64,000 nucleotides of DNA from Gemmatimonas sp. (GTDB lineage: Bacteria > Gemmatimonadota > Gemmatimonadetes > Gemmatimonadales > Gemmatimonadaceae). Each line of letters starts with the position of its first letter. Positions within the stretch are counted from its first letter, which is position 1. The stretch is taken from positions 1 through 64,000 of the forward strand of contig JANYJW010000052.1 of the NCBI GenBank assembly GCA_025361705.1. Reading direction: 5' to 3'. Positions 36,255 through 44,562 of this stretch are shown piece by piece. Made by a program: the position numbers and the translations under genes. The notes below the pieces were generated by a model. The model was not told where the DNA came from, made no database searches, and was given only the letters and a program-made list of their open reading frames with translations.

Positions 36255-37130
36255 TCAGTCGTGGGCGAGCCGGTATGCCAGGTTGCGCGGCGCACCGTCG
36301 TCCTCCATCAGAACGCGCACCACGTCGCGAGCGCTCAGCCCCTCGGCACGCAGCGCCATGGCCCGCGAGCGCAATGCGTCCTCGTCGAGCGCCGGCGCCT
36401 CGCCGCCCTCCACCACGATCACCACCTCGCCGCGCGGCGGCGCCTCGCCGTAATGCGCGGCCAGCTCGCCCACCGTGCCACGGCGGAACTCCTCGAACTG
36501 TTTGGTGAGCTCACGCGCCACCACGGCGCGCCGCTCCGCGGCGCCGGCCGACGCCAGGTCGGACAGCGTGTCGCCCACGCGCGACGGTGCCTCGTACAGC
36601 ACCGCCGTGTGACGCAGCGCGGCCACTTCGGTCAGCAACGTGCGCCGCTCCGCGCCCTTGCGCGGCATGAAGCCGAAGAAGGTGAACCGGTCGGCAGGCA
36701 GCGCCGCGCCGACCAGCGCAGCGAGCAACGCCGACGCCCCGGGAATCGGCACCACGGCAATTCCTGCAGCCGCCGCCGCCTGCACCAGCCGCGCTCCCGG
36801 GTCACTGAGCAGTGGTGTTCCGGCATCGCTCACGAGCGCCAGCCGCGTCCCCAACTGCAGACGCGCCACCAGACTTGGTGTCGTGGCTGCTTCGTTGTGT
36901 TCGTGATACGACTCGAGCGGCGTGTGAAGATCAAAGTGGTGGAGCAGCGCACGCGTGTGCCGCGTGTCCTCAGCCAGGATCGCATCCACCGTGCGCAGTG
37001 TGTCAATCGCGCGCACGCTCAGGTCGCCGAGATTCCCGATGGGCGTGCTGACGATGAACAGCGTGCCCGCGGTCGCGCTCGCCTGCGCGCTCGCCTGCGC
37101 GCTCGCGGCGCCTACCACGACATCTTCCAC
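36255..37130 (-). CDS. rsmI: 16S rRNA (cytidine(1402)-2'-O)-methyltransferase
   Basis: The 291-residue enzyme uses SAM to methylate the ribose of C1402 in the decoding centre. Signature stretches are GTLFIVSTPIGNLGDLSVRAI, AEDTRHTRALL, VSDAGTPLLSDPG, PGASALLAALVGAALP and FFGFMPRKGAERR. The initiator is GTG at 37130, overlapping the previous gene by 19 bases; a GTG at 37118 would shorten the overlap to seven bases. The first 20 residues are an Ala/Ser/Gln repeat (SAQASAQASA) encoded by a GCGCTCGCCT-like tandem repeat, which is unusual for the family. Confidence 0.94.
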   Translation of the reverse strand: MEDVVVGAASAQASAQASATAGTLFIVSTPIGNLGDLSVRAIDTLRTVDAILAEDTRHTRALLHHFDLHTPLESYHEHNEAATTPSLVARLQLGTRLALVSDAGTPLLSDPGARLVQAAAAAGIAVVPIPGASALLAALVGAALPADRFTFFGFMPRKGAERRTLLTEVAALRHTAVLYEAPSRVGDTLSDLASAGAAERRAVVARELTKQFEEFRRGTVGELAAHYGEAPPRGEVVIVVEGGEAPALDEDALRSRAMALRAEGLSARDVVRVLMEDDGAPRNLAYRLAHD

Positions 37131-38095
37131 GGCAGCGCCTCAAACAGTCCCGCCGCCTGAAACAGGTGGCGGCGCGGCCGTGCGAACTCGGCCACCAGCA
37201 GTTCCGGCGACGAGTCATCAGGCAGCGGCACGTGCCACAGGGTCTCCGTGAGCCACGCCGCGATGGCCGCCGAGAGCGCCGGCGTCTCCACCACCGGGTC
37301 GCGCTGATTCGGGACCGTGAGCGACAGCCGCTCGAGCGCGGGGTGGCGTGCCATCAACTGCTGTCGCGCCCGCTCTGCCACGGCGAAGGCGCCATGCGCC
37401 CCGCCGTCTGACAGCCGGCGCACGATGCTGCCCACCAGGTCGCGATACGCGGCGATGAGCGCAGGCGCCGCCTGATTGGCGAGGATCGGCGGCACGTCGA
37501 AGCGGCGCGCGGTGCCGCCCAGCCTGAGCACCCGATCGAGCAGCGCGCGCACCCGCGTCGGCTCGTCGGTCGCCACCGACTCGTCCACGTAATAGCCGCG
37601 CAGCGGCATGCCGTGCTTGAAGACCACGTAGTTGACGCCATCCGACGACGCGATTTCCAGCAGACCGTCGAACAACGTGGCCATCATGTTGGCCATCAGC
37701 GCCGCGGCGTTATTGGTCGGCAGTTCGTCCGGCCAGGCGATCTCCGGCATGGTCTGCGTCTCGTACATGGCCGCGAGCTGCTCGTCCTCCGCCTCGTGAA
37801 AACAGATCTCGCCGTACTCGGCCGCGCTGGGCACCTTGGCGACCGCCTCGCCAATGGGCATCGCACGCCAGTGCTGGCCGTCCGCCGTCGCCGTGGCGTT
37901 CACCAGCTCGCCCTCTTCCATGTACAGAATGAGGAGTTCGTCGGGGAGCCAGATGGCGACATAGCCAAACACCCGCGCCGCGCGGTCGCGCTTGGCGTCG
38001 GTGAGCAGGTTCTGCAGGTGGACGTAGGCCAGCCGCGTGCGAGGCAGCAGCGCCCGAACCCTGGGATACCTCAGTTGTGTGGCGGCAACGGGCAT
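37112..38095 (-). CDS. Hypothetical cytosolic protein
   Basis: The 327-residue protein has no signal peptide or membrane segment. Visible features are RVFGYVAIWLPDELLILYMEEGELVNATATADG near residues 40-75 and FDGLLEIASSDGVNYVVFKHGMPLRGYY at about 140-170. The repeated pattern of a short strand, a gain/loss loop and a 'G' turn recalls DUF4388/PATAN-type domains of signalling proteins, but that is only a resemblance. I cannot name a function. The stop overlaps the rsmI start region, and a strong hairpin lies between its start and the upstream thioredoxin gene. Confidence 0.7.
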   Translation of the reverse strand: MPVAATQLRYPRVRALLPRTRLAYVHLQNLLTDAKRDRAARVFGYVAIWLPDELLILYMEEGELVNATATADGQHWRAMPIGEAVAKVPSAAEYGEICFHEAEDEQLAAMYETQTMPEIAWPDELPTNNAAALMANMMATLFDGLLEIASSDGVNYVVFKHGMPLRGYYVDESVATDEPTRVRALLDRVLRLGGTARRFDVPPILANQAAPALIAAYRDLVGSIVRRLSDGGAHGAFAVAERARQQLMARHPALERLSLTVPNQRDPVVETPALSAAIAAWLTETLWHVPLPDDSSPELLVAEFARPRRHLFQAAGLFEALPWKMSW

Positions 38096-38113
38096 GGCGA
38101 GGAGAGAAGGCGA

Positions 38114-38145
38114 AACCCGGGCATCCGCGTCGCGGTGCCCGGGTT
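38114..38145 (-). terminator. Hairpin terminator after thioredoxin
   Basis: AACCCGGGCA (38114-38123) pairs perfectly with TGCCCGGGTT (38136-38145), with a 12-base loop. On the minus strand the stem is followed by TTTCG. It lies 40 bases past the trxA stop and just before the next gene's start, so it should limit read-through. Confidence 0.65.
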
Positions 38146-38185
38146 GAATTGTGCGGCGGCGTCACCCGTTGCCGCAATCGGTCAG

Positions 38186-38515
38186 CTACGCCGAATGCAA
38201 CTGGAACTTGGCCGCGAGCGCCGCCTTGGGCACCGCGCCGATGACCTGATCCACCACCTTGCCGTCCTTGAAGAACAGGAGCGTCGGGATGGAACGCACG
38301 TTGAAACGGGCCGACGTCTTCTGGTTGGTGTCCACATCCATCTTGGTCACCGTCACCTTGCCCTCGTACTCCACCGCGAGCTGCTCGAGAATCGGCGCAA
38401 TCATGCGGCAGGGAGCGCACCAGGTCGCCCAGAAGTCCACCACTACCACGCCGGCGTGCTTCTCGATCTGCTGCTCGAAGTCGGCGTCCGTCACCTGCAC
38501 CAGATTGCCAGCCAT
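38186..38515 (-). CDS. trxA: Thioredoxin
   Basis: The ATG at 38515 with GGAGGC upstream gives 109 residues, the canonical thioredoxin length. The active site is WCAPC (residues 32-36) in VVVDFWATWCAPCRMIAP, and the cis-Pro motif is SIPTLLFFKDG. It is a cytosolic dithiol-disulfide reductant, recharged by thioredoxin reductase and NADPH. It is divergent to the methylmalonyl-CoA epimerase gene, with 87 bases between their start codons, and is followed by a hairpin terminator. Confidence 0.96.
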   Translation of the reverse strand: MAGNLVQVTDADFEQQIEKHAGVVVVDFWATWCAPCRMIAPILEQLAVEYEGKVTVTKMDVDTNQKTSARFNVRSIPTLLFFKDGKVVDQVIGAVPKAALAAKFQLHSA

Positions 38516-38602
38516 GTCCCGTGCCTCCGCCGCGACGGTGTCGCCCACCGCTCGCGCTCGATTAATGTTAGGCGCCCACCCTGCTGCCGGAGCACCGCCG
38601 CC

Positions 38603-39013
38603 ATGAGTACTCCACCCCGCCGTGGCACTCGCATCGCCCACATCGGCATTGCTGTGCGCGCCCTCGACGATGTCCTGCCCTTCTACCGCGACGTGCTCGG
38701 CCTGCCCGAGACGCCGCTCGATGATGCCGACGGTGCCCGCATTGCCGGTCTCGCCGCCGGGGACTCCCTCGTGGAACTGCTCCAACCCGCCGCCGCCGAC
38801 TCCCCCATTGCGACGTTCGTCGACCGCAAGGGACCGGGCATTCACCACGTCTGCTTCTGCGTCGATGATCTCGAAGGCACCTTGGCCAAGGCGAAGGCCG
38901 CCGGAATCACGCTCATCGATGACACGCCGCGCATCGGCGCCGAAGGCAAGCGCATTGCCTTCCTGCACCCGAAGTCGACAGGCGGCGTGCTCATCGAACT
39001 CACGGAATACTAA
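38603..39013 (+). CDS. mce: Methylmalonyl-CoA epimerase
   Basis: The 136-residue VOC-superfamily protein interconverts (R)- and (S)-methylmalonyl-CoA in propionate metabolism. Two beta-alpha-beta-beta-beta modules are visible. Metal ligands are likely His in RIAHIGIAV, His in GIHHVCFCVDD and Glu in GGVLIELTEY. KRIAFLHPKSTGGVLIEL is typical of mce. The length matches the family. The ATG at 38603 is the only start consistent with the conserved N-terminus. No mutase gene is adjacent in this window. Confidence 0.93.
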   Translation: MSTPPRRGTRIAHIGIAVRALDDVLPFYRDVLGLPETPLDDADGARIAGLAAGDSLVELLQPAAADSPIATFVDRKGPGIHHVCFCVDDLEGTLAKAKAAGITLIDDTPRIGAEGKRIAFLHPKSTGGVLIELTEY

Positions 39014-39058
39014 TCGGGGCGGCAAGGCCCGGGTTCCCCGAGTATTGACCGCCCCGAT
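39013..39058 (+). terminator. Hairpin overlapping the mce stop codon
   Basis: ATCGGGGCGG (39013-39022) and CCGCCCCGAT (39049-39058) form a perfect 10-bp stem around a 26-base loop. The first base of the stem is the last base of the TAA stop. There is no T-run. It separates mce from the convergent lipoprotein gene. Confidence 0.5.
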
Positions 39059-39074
39059 ATCTGAGATCACACAG

Positions 39075-39143
39075 CAGCCGTGCGCCGTACGCGCTACGCG
39101 GTCCGCGCTCCGCGAACGACTGTCTACCGTCTGCCGTCTCCGT
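39075..39143. repeat. GCCGTACGC-type repeat member 1
   Basis: This contains GCCGTGCGCCGTACGCGC and then CTGTCTACCGTCTGCCGTCT words. Read on the minus strand, GCGTACGGCGCACGGCTGC matches the element at 47641-47661 in 18 of 21 positions over the compared segment. It fills the mce-lipoprotein spacer and is one of six related intergenic sites between 39 and 49 kb. Confidence 0.5.
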
Positions 39144-39611
39144 TCAGCGCACGCCACTCGGCGGCGGCGGCGCACTCCGGGATGCGCCGCAGAATCCTTG
39201 ATCACGAAGTTGATCGAGCTCGAAGTTCTCCACATACCACCGGCCGCCCGGACCGCGCACGACCGTAAATGCCGGCGTTGCCTTGCGCATGAGCGCCGTC
39301 AGCTCCACGGGAATCCGCAGCCGCCCGGCCTCGCCCGGCCCAGGAACACCCACCGTGGCCTTTTCGTGCGAGAGGCACTGGATCATTATCAACTCGCGGC
39401 GTTCGCGTTCCTTGGTCGGTATCGACTTGCTGGCAGGACCGTCGGCCGTGCCCCAGAGGGCAGACATGCCCTGCAGATCCTTCTTCTGCGAGGCGGCGAG
39501 GAACTGCTGAATCGCCTCACTCGGCGACGCGGCGCCGCCGGCATCACCGGATCGTGCAAGGCTCGCGCAGGCGGCTAGGCAGGGCAGCAGCAGAACGGCA
39601 ACTCGTTTCAC
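39144..39611 (-). CDS. Small lipoprotein of unknown function
   Basis: The GTG at 39611 with GGGAG upstream gives 155 residues, with a lipoprotein signal ([14 protein letters not shown], lipobox LAAC). The mature part resembles a small NTF2-like or lipoprotein fold: [23 protein letters not shown], then [17 protein letters not shown], then [29 protein letters not shown] recognise no named family. It is divergent from pdxJ with only 46 bases between the starts, where a 7-bp palindrome lies. Confidence 0.75.
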   Translation of the reverse strand: MKRVAVLLLPCLAACASLARSGDAGGAASPSEAIQQFLAASQKKDLQGMSALWGTADGPASKSIPTKERERRELIMIQCLSHEKATVGVPGPGEAGRLRIPVELTALMRKATPAFTVVRGPGGRWYVENFELDQLRDQGFCGASRSAPPPPSGVR

Positions 39612-39621
39612 CTGGCACTCC

Positions 39622-39638
39622 CGCGGACAGCGTCCGCG
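39622..39638. promoter_or_regulatory. Palindrome in the lipoprotein/pdxJ divergent spacer
   Basis: CGCGGAC-AGC-GTCCGCG is a perfect inverted repeat with 7-bp arms midway between the two divergent start codons. It could be an operator or a small RNA hairpin; nothing else in the 46-base spacer stands out. Confidence 0.3.
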
Positions 39639-39657
39639 CATCCTGAAGGGGTGGACA

Positions 39658-40398
39658 ATGGCAGCATCTGGCGGCGCGGCGTACCTCCGCCTGTTCATCA
39701 ACATCGATCACGTGGCGACCCTCAGGCAGGCGCGTCATGCCGACGAGCCCGACCCGGCCGCCGCGGCCGTCCTGTGCGAATCCGCCGGCGCGGACGGCAT
39801 CACCGCGCACCTGCGCGAAGACCGCCGCCACATCCAGGACGCCGACCTTGACGCCCTCGCGCGGGTGACCCGCACGCCGCTCAACCTCGAAATGGCACTC
39901 ACCGACGAGATGCTCGCCATTGCCGAACGGTTGCGCCCGCACCAAGTGACCTTGGTGCCGGAGCGCCGCCAAGAAGTGACGACTGAGGGCGGGTTGGACG
40001 TCACACGCGAGCCCGACCGGATGGCCGAAGGGCTGGCGCGGCTGGCCGCCGCCGGCATCCGCACATCGCTCTTCATCGACCCCGCACCGCGCATGATCGA
40101 CGCGTCCGCCGCCCTGCACGCGACCGCCATCGAACTGCACACCGGCCAATACGCGCACGCACCAGCCAACCCCGCCACGCTCGCGGCCCTCCGGGACGGC
40201 GCCGCACACGCGTGCGCACTCGGCCTCGCCGTGCACGCCGGCCACGGCCTCACCGTACGCAACGTCGGCCCCGTGGCGGCCATCCGCGACATTCAGGAAC
40301 TCAACATCGGCCACAGCATCATCAGCCGGGCCGTGTTCGTGGGACTGGAGGCTGCGGTACGGGAGATGAGAACTGCGATGGAGCAGGAGCGGCGCTGA
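39658..40398 (+). CDS. pdxJ: Pyridoxine 5'-phosphate synthase
   Basis: The 246-residue TIM-barrel enzyme condenses 3-amino-1-hydroxyacetone phosphate with deoxyxylulose 5-phosphate to form pyridoxine 5'-phosphate. Family motifs are [77 protein letters not shown] and [14 protein letters not shown]. The ATG at 39658 follows GAAGGGG. The DXP-dependent route also links to isoprenoid synthesis, for which ispE lies 3 kb downstream. A hairpin of the dispersed repeat family begins five bases after the stop. Confidence 0.97.
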   Translation: MAASGGAAYLRLFINIDHVATLRQARHADEPDPAAAAVLCESAGADGITAHLREDRRHIQDADLDALARVTRTPLNLEMALTDEMLAIAERLRPHQVTLVPERRQEVTTEGGLDVTREPDRMAEGLARLAAAGIRTSLFIDPAPRMIDASAALHATAIELHTGQYAHAPANPATLAALRDGAAHACALGLAVHAGHGLTVRNVGPVAAIRDIQELNIGHSIISRAVFVGLEAAVREMRTAMEQERR

Positions 40399-40402
40399 AC
40401 AA

Positions 40403-40474
40403 AAGCCGTGAGCTGCAGGCCATACGCCGTACGATGGGCGGCACGGAAGACGTACAGCGTCCAGCCCACGGCTT
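40403..40474 (+). repeat. GCCGTGAGCTG repeat hairpin (member 2), possible pdxJ terminator
   Basis: AAGCCGTGAGCTG (40403-40415) pairs with the complement of 40462-40474, AAGCCGTGGGCTG, matching 12 of 13. The interior repeats ACGCCGTACG and GACGTACAGCGT words. It begins five bases after pdxJ and ends in CTTCCTTAA. It shares GCCGTGAGCTG exactly with the element at 47089-47099. Confidence 0.65.
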
Positions 40475-40573
40475 CCTTAATGTGGTCGTCGACACGGTTA
40501 CTGCCCCCCCTCCGCCCTCGTCTGATATGGATAGCGTTGCTCCCCCCGTTTCCGTCCCGTAACTTCTCCATCG

Positions 40574-42157
40574 ATGAGCAGCGGCCTCCTCGCCTTCTTC
40601 ACGCTTGAAGCTTCCGAGTACGTCGAGCATCTCGACGGACTCGTGGCCAAGGCCGCCGGCGGCACTCCCGATCTTGAGGGGTGTATCCGCAACGCGCGCG
40701 CCCTGCGCGGCAGCGCGACCATGGCCAAGGTGGGAGGCATCGCCGACGTGGCCGGGGCGCTCGAGCGCGTGACGCACGCGCTGCAGGGTGGCGGACTCTC
40801 GTGGAGTGACGCGCTGCGCGGCGCCTTTGTCGCCGCCATCGACGACCTCAAGATCCTCATTCGCGGCGTGCGCACCTGGGGCGACGCCGAGACGACGCGG
40901 GCCGCAGCGCGCGCCCACGAACTTGCCGCCTACGCGCCAGCGGCATCCACGGCCGGCGCCTCGGCGCCCAATGCCTCGATCTTCTTCGCCACCGAGGCCG
41001 CCGACATCGCGCGCCAGCTCCTGGCGTTTGCCGACAACCCGGTGGGCCCCGCGTCGTTCAGCGCCACGCTGCAGCGGGTGCGTGGACTGCGCGGCATTGC
41101 CCTGCTCAAGGACCTGCCGCCACTCCCCGAGGTGGTCGACACGCTCGACCAGGCCGCCAAGGCGTTCGAACTCGGCGGTGCAGTGACGCCCGCGCTCCGC
41201 ACGCTCTTCTCGACCGCGGCGCACGTGCTTGCCGATGGCAGTATCGCCTTGATGCGCGGTGACCGCCCGCGCACCAGCTCGCACGAGCTCGAGGCGTTCG
41301 TTGCCGCGGCCGGTGCCTTCGGCGCCGCCGCCACGTTCGACGAGATCGTGCCCATCAGCGCACTCTTCCCGGACGATGGCCAGCCGGGCATTGTGAGCGC
41401 CGCGCTCACGCCGCCCACCACCGCCGCGCAGCGCTTCCGCATGGAAGTGGTGAGCCACGCCGAGCACCTGCGCCGCCTGGTGGGAGACGCCACGGTGGCG
41501 GTTGACTCCGCGACGCGCGAGCGCCTGGCACGCGAACTTGCGTCGTCCTCGCGCGCCTTGTCGCGCATGGCATCGAGCTTCGGCGAATCGCCCCTCGCCG
41601 CCTTCTTCGAGGAGCAGCGCGCGCAGGCCACGCTGCTCGCCGGCGTCGCGCTCGACGCCCTCGAGCGCGCCTGTCGCCTGCTCGCCGCCCCGCACGGCAA
41701 GGGGACCGCCGAGATCCTGCGTGAGGTGAGGGGCGCGGGGCACGCAGAGCCCGTGCATCCCGCCGAACCCGTGGCTGGCGACATCGGCATCGCATCGCTC
41801 GCCCCGGAAGGTGAGCCATCGCTGGTCTCGCGCGGTATCGCAACGTCCGCCGCGACCGTCGCCAGTGCGGCAGGTGCCCCTGCGGGCGCCGCCTCCACCG
41901 GCCATGCGCTCAACGCGATGCTGGCAAGCGGCCTTGCAGGCCTCAGCGGTCTCGAGGACGCCCCACTCGCCGAACCCCTCGCGCAGGCCGACGACGGGGT
42001 GCTCGTGCCGATCGAGGATCTCGTGTATCGCGGCCGCGACGCGCTTGACCGGGCGATCGAACTGCGGGACCAGATGCGGACCGCCGGCGGCGTGCCAGAC
42101 GCCACGCTCCTCGCCGAGCTGTTCGATCTGCTCGAACTCGCCGCCACCACGGACTGA
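40574..42157 (+). CDS. Multi-Hpt-like helical protein lacking phospho-histidines
   Basis: The 527-residue protein is helical, with three segments resembling histidine phosphotransfer (Hpt) domains of CheA-type proteins. The Hpt motif AHTLKGSA is seen as ARALRGSA (Arg42), VRGLRGIA (Arg170) and SRALSRMA (Arg327). In all three, Arg replaces the phosphorylatable His. No kinase, response-regulator or CheW domain is attached. It may be a structural descendant of a CheA-like P1 array rather than a phosphorelay member. The flippase-like gene follows three bases later. Function unknown. Confidence 0.75.
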   Translation: MSSGLLAFFTLEASEYVEHLDGLVAKAAGGTPDLEGCIRNARALRGSATMAKVGGIADVAGALERVTHALQGGGLSWSDALRGAFVAAIDDLKILIRGVRTWGDAETTRAAARAHELAAYAPAASTAGASAPNASIFFATEAADIARQLLAFADNPVGPASFSATLQRVRGLRGIALLKDLPPLPEVVDTLDQAAKAFELGGAVTPALRTLFSTAAHVLADGSIALMRGDRPRTSSHELEAFVAAAGAFGAAATFDEIVPISALFPDDGQPGIVSAALTPPTTAAQRFRMEVVSHAEHLRRLVGDATVAVDSATRERLARELASSSRALSRMASSFGESPLAAFFEEQRAQATLLAGVALDALERACRLLAAPHGKGTAEILREVRGAGHAEPVHPAEPVAGDIGIASLAPEGEPSLVSRGIATSAATVASAAGAPAGAASTGHALNAMLASGLAGLSGLEDAPLAEPLAQADDGVLVPIEDLVYRGRDALDRAIELRDQMRTAGGVPDATLLAELFDLLELAATTD

Positions 42158-42160
42158 CCG

Positions 42161-43207
42161 ATGAAGCTGGGCGTTCGCGGCGCGCTGGGCATCGCCGTCA
42201 GTGCGCTGCTGCTCTGGTACGCACTCAAGGGCATCGATTTCGCGCAGGTGCTCGCCGCGCTCCGCGGCAGTGACCTCACGCTCTGGGCGCTGTGCACCGT
42301 GGCCTCGCAGCTCATCTTCCCCCTGCGCGCACGCCGGTGGCGCACCATTCTCGATCCCGTGGCGCCACGCCTGCCTTTCGGTCCGCTCTGGCGCGCGACC
42401 GCCATCGGCATGATGGCCAACAACGTGCTGCCCATGCGCGCGGGAGAGCTGGTGCGTGTCTTTGTGCTCGTGCGCGAGCGCAAAGACGTCCCCTGGTCGG
42501 CCGCGCTCGCATCGCTCGCCGTGGATCGCGTCTTTGACGCGCTCTGCGTGGTGCTCCTGCTGGTGGTCGCCATGCTCTCCCCCGACTTCCCGGCGTCGTT
42601 CGTCATTCAGGGACGCCCCGTGCAGTCCATCGCGTTCGTCATGGCTGGCGTCGTGGTGGCCGCGTTCGGTGGACTCTTCGCGCTTGCGCAGTGGCCACAC
42701 GCCATGGAGTCGCTCGCGGTGCGCATCACCGGCGCCCTGCTTCCCCGCGTTCGCGACCGCGTCGGGGCCTTGGTGCATGCGCTCGCGGCCGGGCTCGTCG
42801 TCGTACGCGAACCGGCGCGGTTTCTCGCCACGTTCGCGTGGGCGCTCGTGCACTGGCTCATGAATGCGCTCGCCTTCTGGTTCGGATTCCGCGCGGTGGG
42901 CATCGTGGCGCCGTTCACCGCCGCGCTCTTCGTGCAGGGCATCATCGTCATCGGCGTTGCGGTACCATCGTCGCCGGGCTTCGTCGGCGTCTTCGAGACG
43001 GCGGCCAAGCTCGCCCTGCCTGTGTACGGCGTCGACCCGGTGCAGGCCGTCACATGGGCCATCGGCTTCCACGTGCTCTCGTACATCCCCATCACGGTCA
43101 TCGGCGCCTGGTACTTCCTGCGCATGGGCGTGCATCTGGGAGACGTGCAGGCGGCACAGGTGGCGGAAAACCGGCGCATCACCGGCGAACACGAGGCCGT
43201 GCCGTGA
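42161..43207 (+). CDS. Flippase-like integral membrane protein (LPG synthase TM region / UPF0104)
   Basis: The 348-residue protein has about eight hydrophobic segments and the family marks SQLIFPLRARRWRTIL, AIGMMANNVLPMRAGELVRVFVLVRERK, ASLAVDRVFDALCVVLLL and GVAVPSSPGFVGVFETAAKL. The family covers the transmembrane domain of lysylphosphatidylglycerol synthase and related YbhN-type proteins, implicated in moving lipids or lipid-linked compounds. The C-terminal aminoacyl-transferase domain is missing. It lies between the Hpt-like gene and ispE, overlapping ispE as GTGA. Confidence 0.88.
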   Translation: MKLGVRGALGIAVSALLLWYALKGIDFAQVLAALRGSDLTLWALCTVASQLIFPLRARRWRTILDPVAPRLPFGPLWRATAIGMMANNVLPMRAGELVRVFVLVRERKDVPWSAALASLAVDRVFDALCVVLLLVVAMLSPDFPASFVIQGRPVQSIAFVMAGVVVAAFGGLFALAQWPHAMESLAVRITGALLPRVRDRVGALVHALAAGLVVVREPARFLATFAWALVHWLMNALAFWFGFRAVGIVAPFTAALFVQGIIVIGVAVPSSPGFVGVFETAAKLALPVYGVDPVQAVTWAIGFHVLSYIPITVIGAWYFLRMGVHLGDVQAAQVAENRRITGEHEAVP

Positions 43208-44100
43208 GCTCGGCGCGCGTCGCGGCGCAGGCCAAGGTCAACCTCGCCCTGCGCATCCTTGCCCGCGAAATTGGCGGCTTTCACCAGATCGAGACGCTCT
43301 TCCAGCGCCTTGCCCTCGCCGATCAGGTCATGGTGCGCGAGAGCGCGGGCCGCACGCTCGACGTGCGGTTCACCGATGCCACGCGAGCCGCTGACCTCGG
43401 CCCGATGGAGCAGAACCTCGCGTGGCGCGCCGCCGACGCGTATGCCGCCGTGGCGGGCTGGCCCAGCGGCTTCGCCATCGAGATCGACAAGCAGATTCCC
43501 GTGGGCGGCGGACTCGGCGGCGGCAGCGCTGACGCCGCCGCCGTGCTGCGTGCGCTCGACGCGCTCGCCCGTCGTCCGCTTGGCACCGCCGCGCTGATCG
43601 CAATCGCCGCGCGACTCGGTGCAGACGTCGCGTTCCTTGCGTCCGCATCGGAGCTGGCGCTGGCGTGGGGGCGCGGCGATCGCCTGCTCGACCTTCCGCC
43701 GCTCCCCGCAGCGCGCGTCCTGCTCGTCGTCCCCGATTTCGGCGTCAACACCGCACTGGCGTATGGCGCGCTCGCCGCGCGCCGCGCCGCGAGCAACGCG
43801 TCGGCGGGTGCCGCGTGGCGCTCGCCGCGCGCCATCGGTGGCTGGAGCGCCGTCGCCGCCGACGCGGTAAACGAATTCGAGGACGTCATCTTCGCGCTGC
43901 ATCCCCAGCTGGCCGCAGTGCGCGCGCAACTCGCGGTGCTCCCGCAGGCACGCATGGCGCTCATGAGCGGGTCGGGCTCGACGTTGTTCGCGGTGCTGCA
44001 TGGCGACACGGCGACACCGGAGCTGACCGCGTTACCCGCTGGCTGGCGCACGCTGCACACCGCGACCGCGCCGTGCGCACCGGTCGCGCTGGCCGACTAG
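43204..44100 (+). CDS. ispE: 4-diphosphocytidyl-2-C-methyl-D-erythritol kinase
   Basis: The GTG at 43204 overlaps the flippase-like stop as GTGA and gives 298 residues, the family length. AQAKVNLALRILAREIGGFHQIETLFQ is the N-terminal GHMP-kinase signature with the catalytic Lys region. PVGGGLGGGSADAAAVL is the ATP-binding glycine-rich loop, and MALMSGSGSTLFAV is the third GHMP motif. It phosphorylates CDP-methylerythritol in the MEP isoprenoid pathway in the cytosol. No other MEP gene is in the window. Confidence 0.94.
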   Translation: MSSARVAAQAKVNLALRILAREIGGFHQIETLFQRLALADQVMVRESAGRTLDVRFTDATRAADLGPMEQNLAWRAADAYAAVAGWPSGFAIEIDKQIPVGGGLGGGSADAAAVLRALDALARRPLGTAALIAIAARLGADVAFLASASELALAWGRGDRLLDLPPLPAARVLLVVPDFGVNTALAYGALAARRAASNASAGAAWRSPRAIGGWSAVAADAVNEFEDVIFALHPQLAAVRAQLAVLPQARMALMSGSGSTLFAVLHGDTATPELTALPAGWRTLHTATAPCAPVALAD

Positions 44101-44102
44101 GC

Positions 44103-44134
44103 GCGCTCGGGCGCTCGGGCGCTCGGGTGCTCGC
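44103..44134. repeat. 8-bp tandem repeat GCGCTCGG
   Basis: Three perfect copies of GCGCTCGG (44103-44126) and one degenerate copy (GTGCTCGC) start two bases after the ispE stop. The remaining 180 bases to tRNA-Gln are GC-rich, with one small hairpin region (GCCCGG...CCGGGC near 44225-44245). I see no gene or known riboswitch there. Confidence 0.7.
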
Positions 44135-44314
44135 CGGCGCTTACCCTGCGCCGCGGCGCATCGCACAGAGTCCGGGCCGCGCCGACCGATTCGGCCACCA
44201 AGGGTGGCACTGGCCGGTTGCCTGCCCGGGCGGAAAGCCGGGCGCCGGTGCGCGAACTCCCGTAGGCCATCGCGACTTCCGTTAGGTGTTCCAGCGTCAC
44301 TAGCTTTCTGTCGC

Positions 44315-44386
44315 TGCCCCCTCGTCCAATGGTTAGGACGCCGGTCTTTGGATCCGGTAATGGTGGTTCGAGTCCACCGGGGGCAA
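44315..44386 (+). tRNA. tRNA-Gln (anticodon UUG)
   Basis: TGCCCCC (44315-44321) pairs with GGGGGCA (44379-44385). The U1-A72 pair is typical of glutamine tRNA. The anticodon arm CCGGT-CTTTGGA-TCCGG presents TTG, with a T-T mismatch at the last stem pair. The T-loop is TTCGAGT. CCA is not encoded. Confidence 0.9.
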
Positions 44387-44562
44387 TTGAGACGAGGGAC
44401 GTGAGACGGGGGACGAGGGATGGTTGGAGCATGGCGCGGCGTTCCCACCACGTTTCCGCCGACGATCGCATCGCATTCCCTGACTTTTGCCCCTCGTCTT
44501 TCTGCGTTCGTCTCGCCGCGTCGCCTTCCATTTGGCCCTCGCTCCGGCCATCTTTCGCAGCT
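44387..44562. repeat. GACGAGGGAC word repeat upstream of prs
   Basis: The left part has GACGAGGGACGTGAGACG and GGGGACGAGGG. The right part has the complementary words CCCCTCGTCTTTCTGCG and TTCGTCTCGCC about 80 bases on. It is an imperfect inverted arrangement like the other word repeats of this window. The prs promoter must lie in this 176-base spacer, but I cannot identify it. Confidence 0.5.

Noticed and set aside
40322-43192. Minus-strand open frame of about 956 codons opposite the Hpt-like and flippase genes
   Set aside because: It is a shadow frame of recognised plus-strand genes; the composition is rich in His, Arg, Glu and Gly and no motif is visible.
42691-43203. Upstream extension of ispE
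   Set aside because: The frame continues upstream through the flippase gene, but the GHMP-kinase N-terminus begins at the GTG at 43204, which forms a GTGA overlap.
44135-44314. Possible RNase P RNA or riboswitch between ispE and tRNA-Gln
   Set aside because: AGTCCGGGCC recalls an RNase P segment, but the flanking conserved bases and overall fold are not recognisable.
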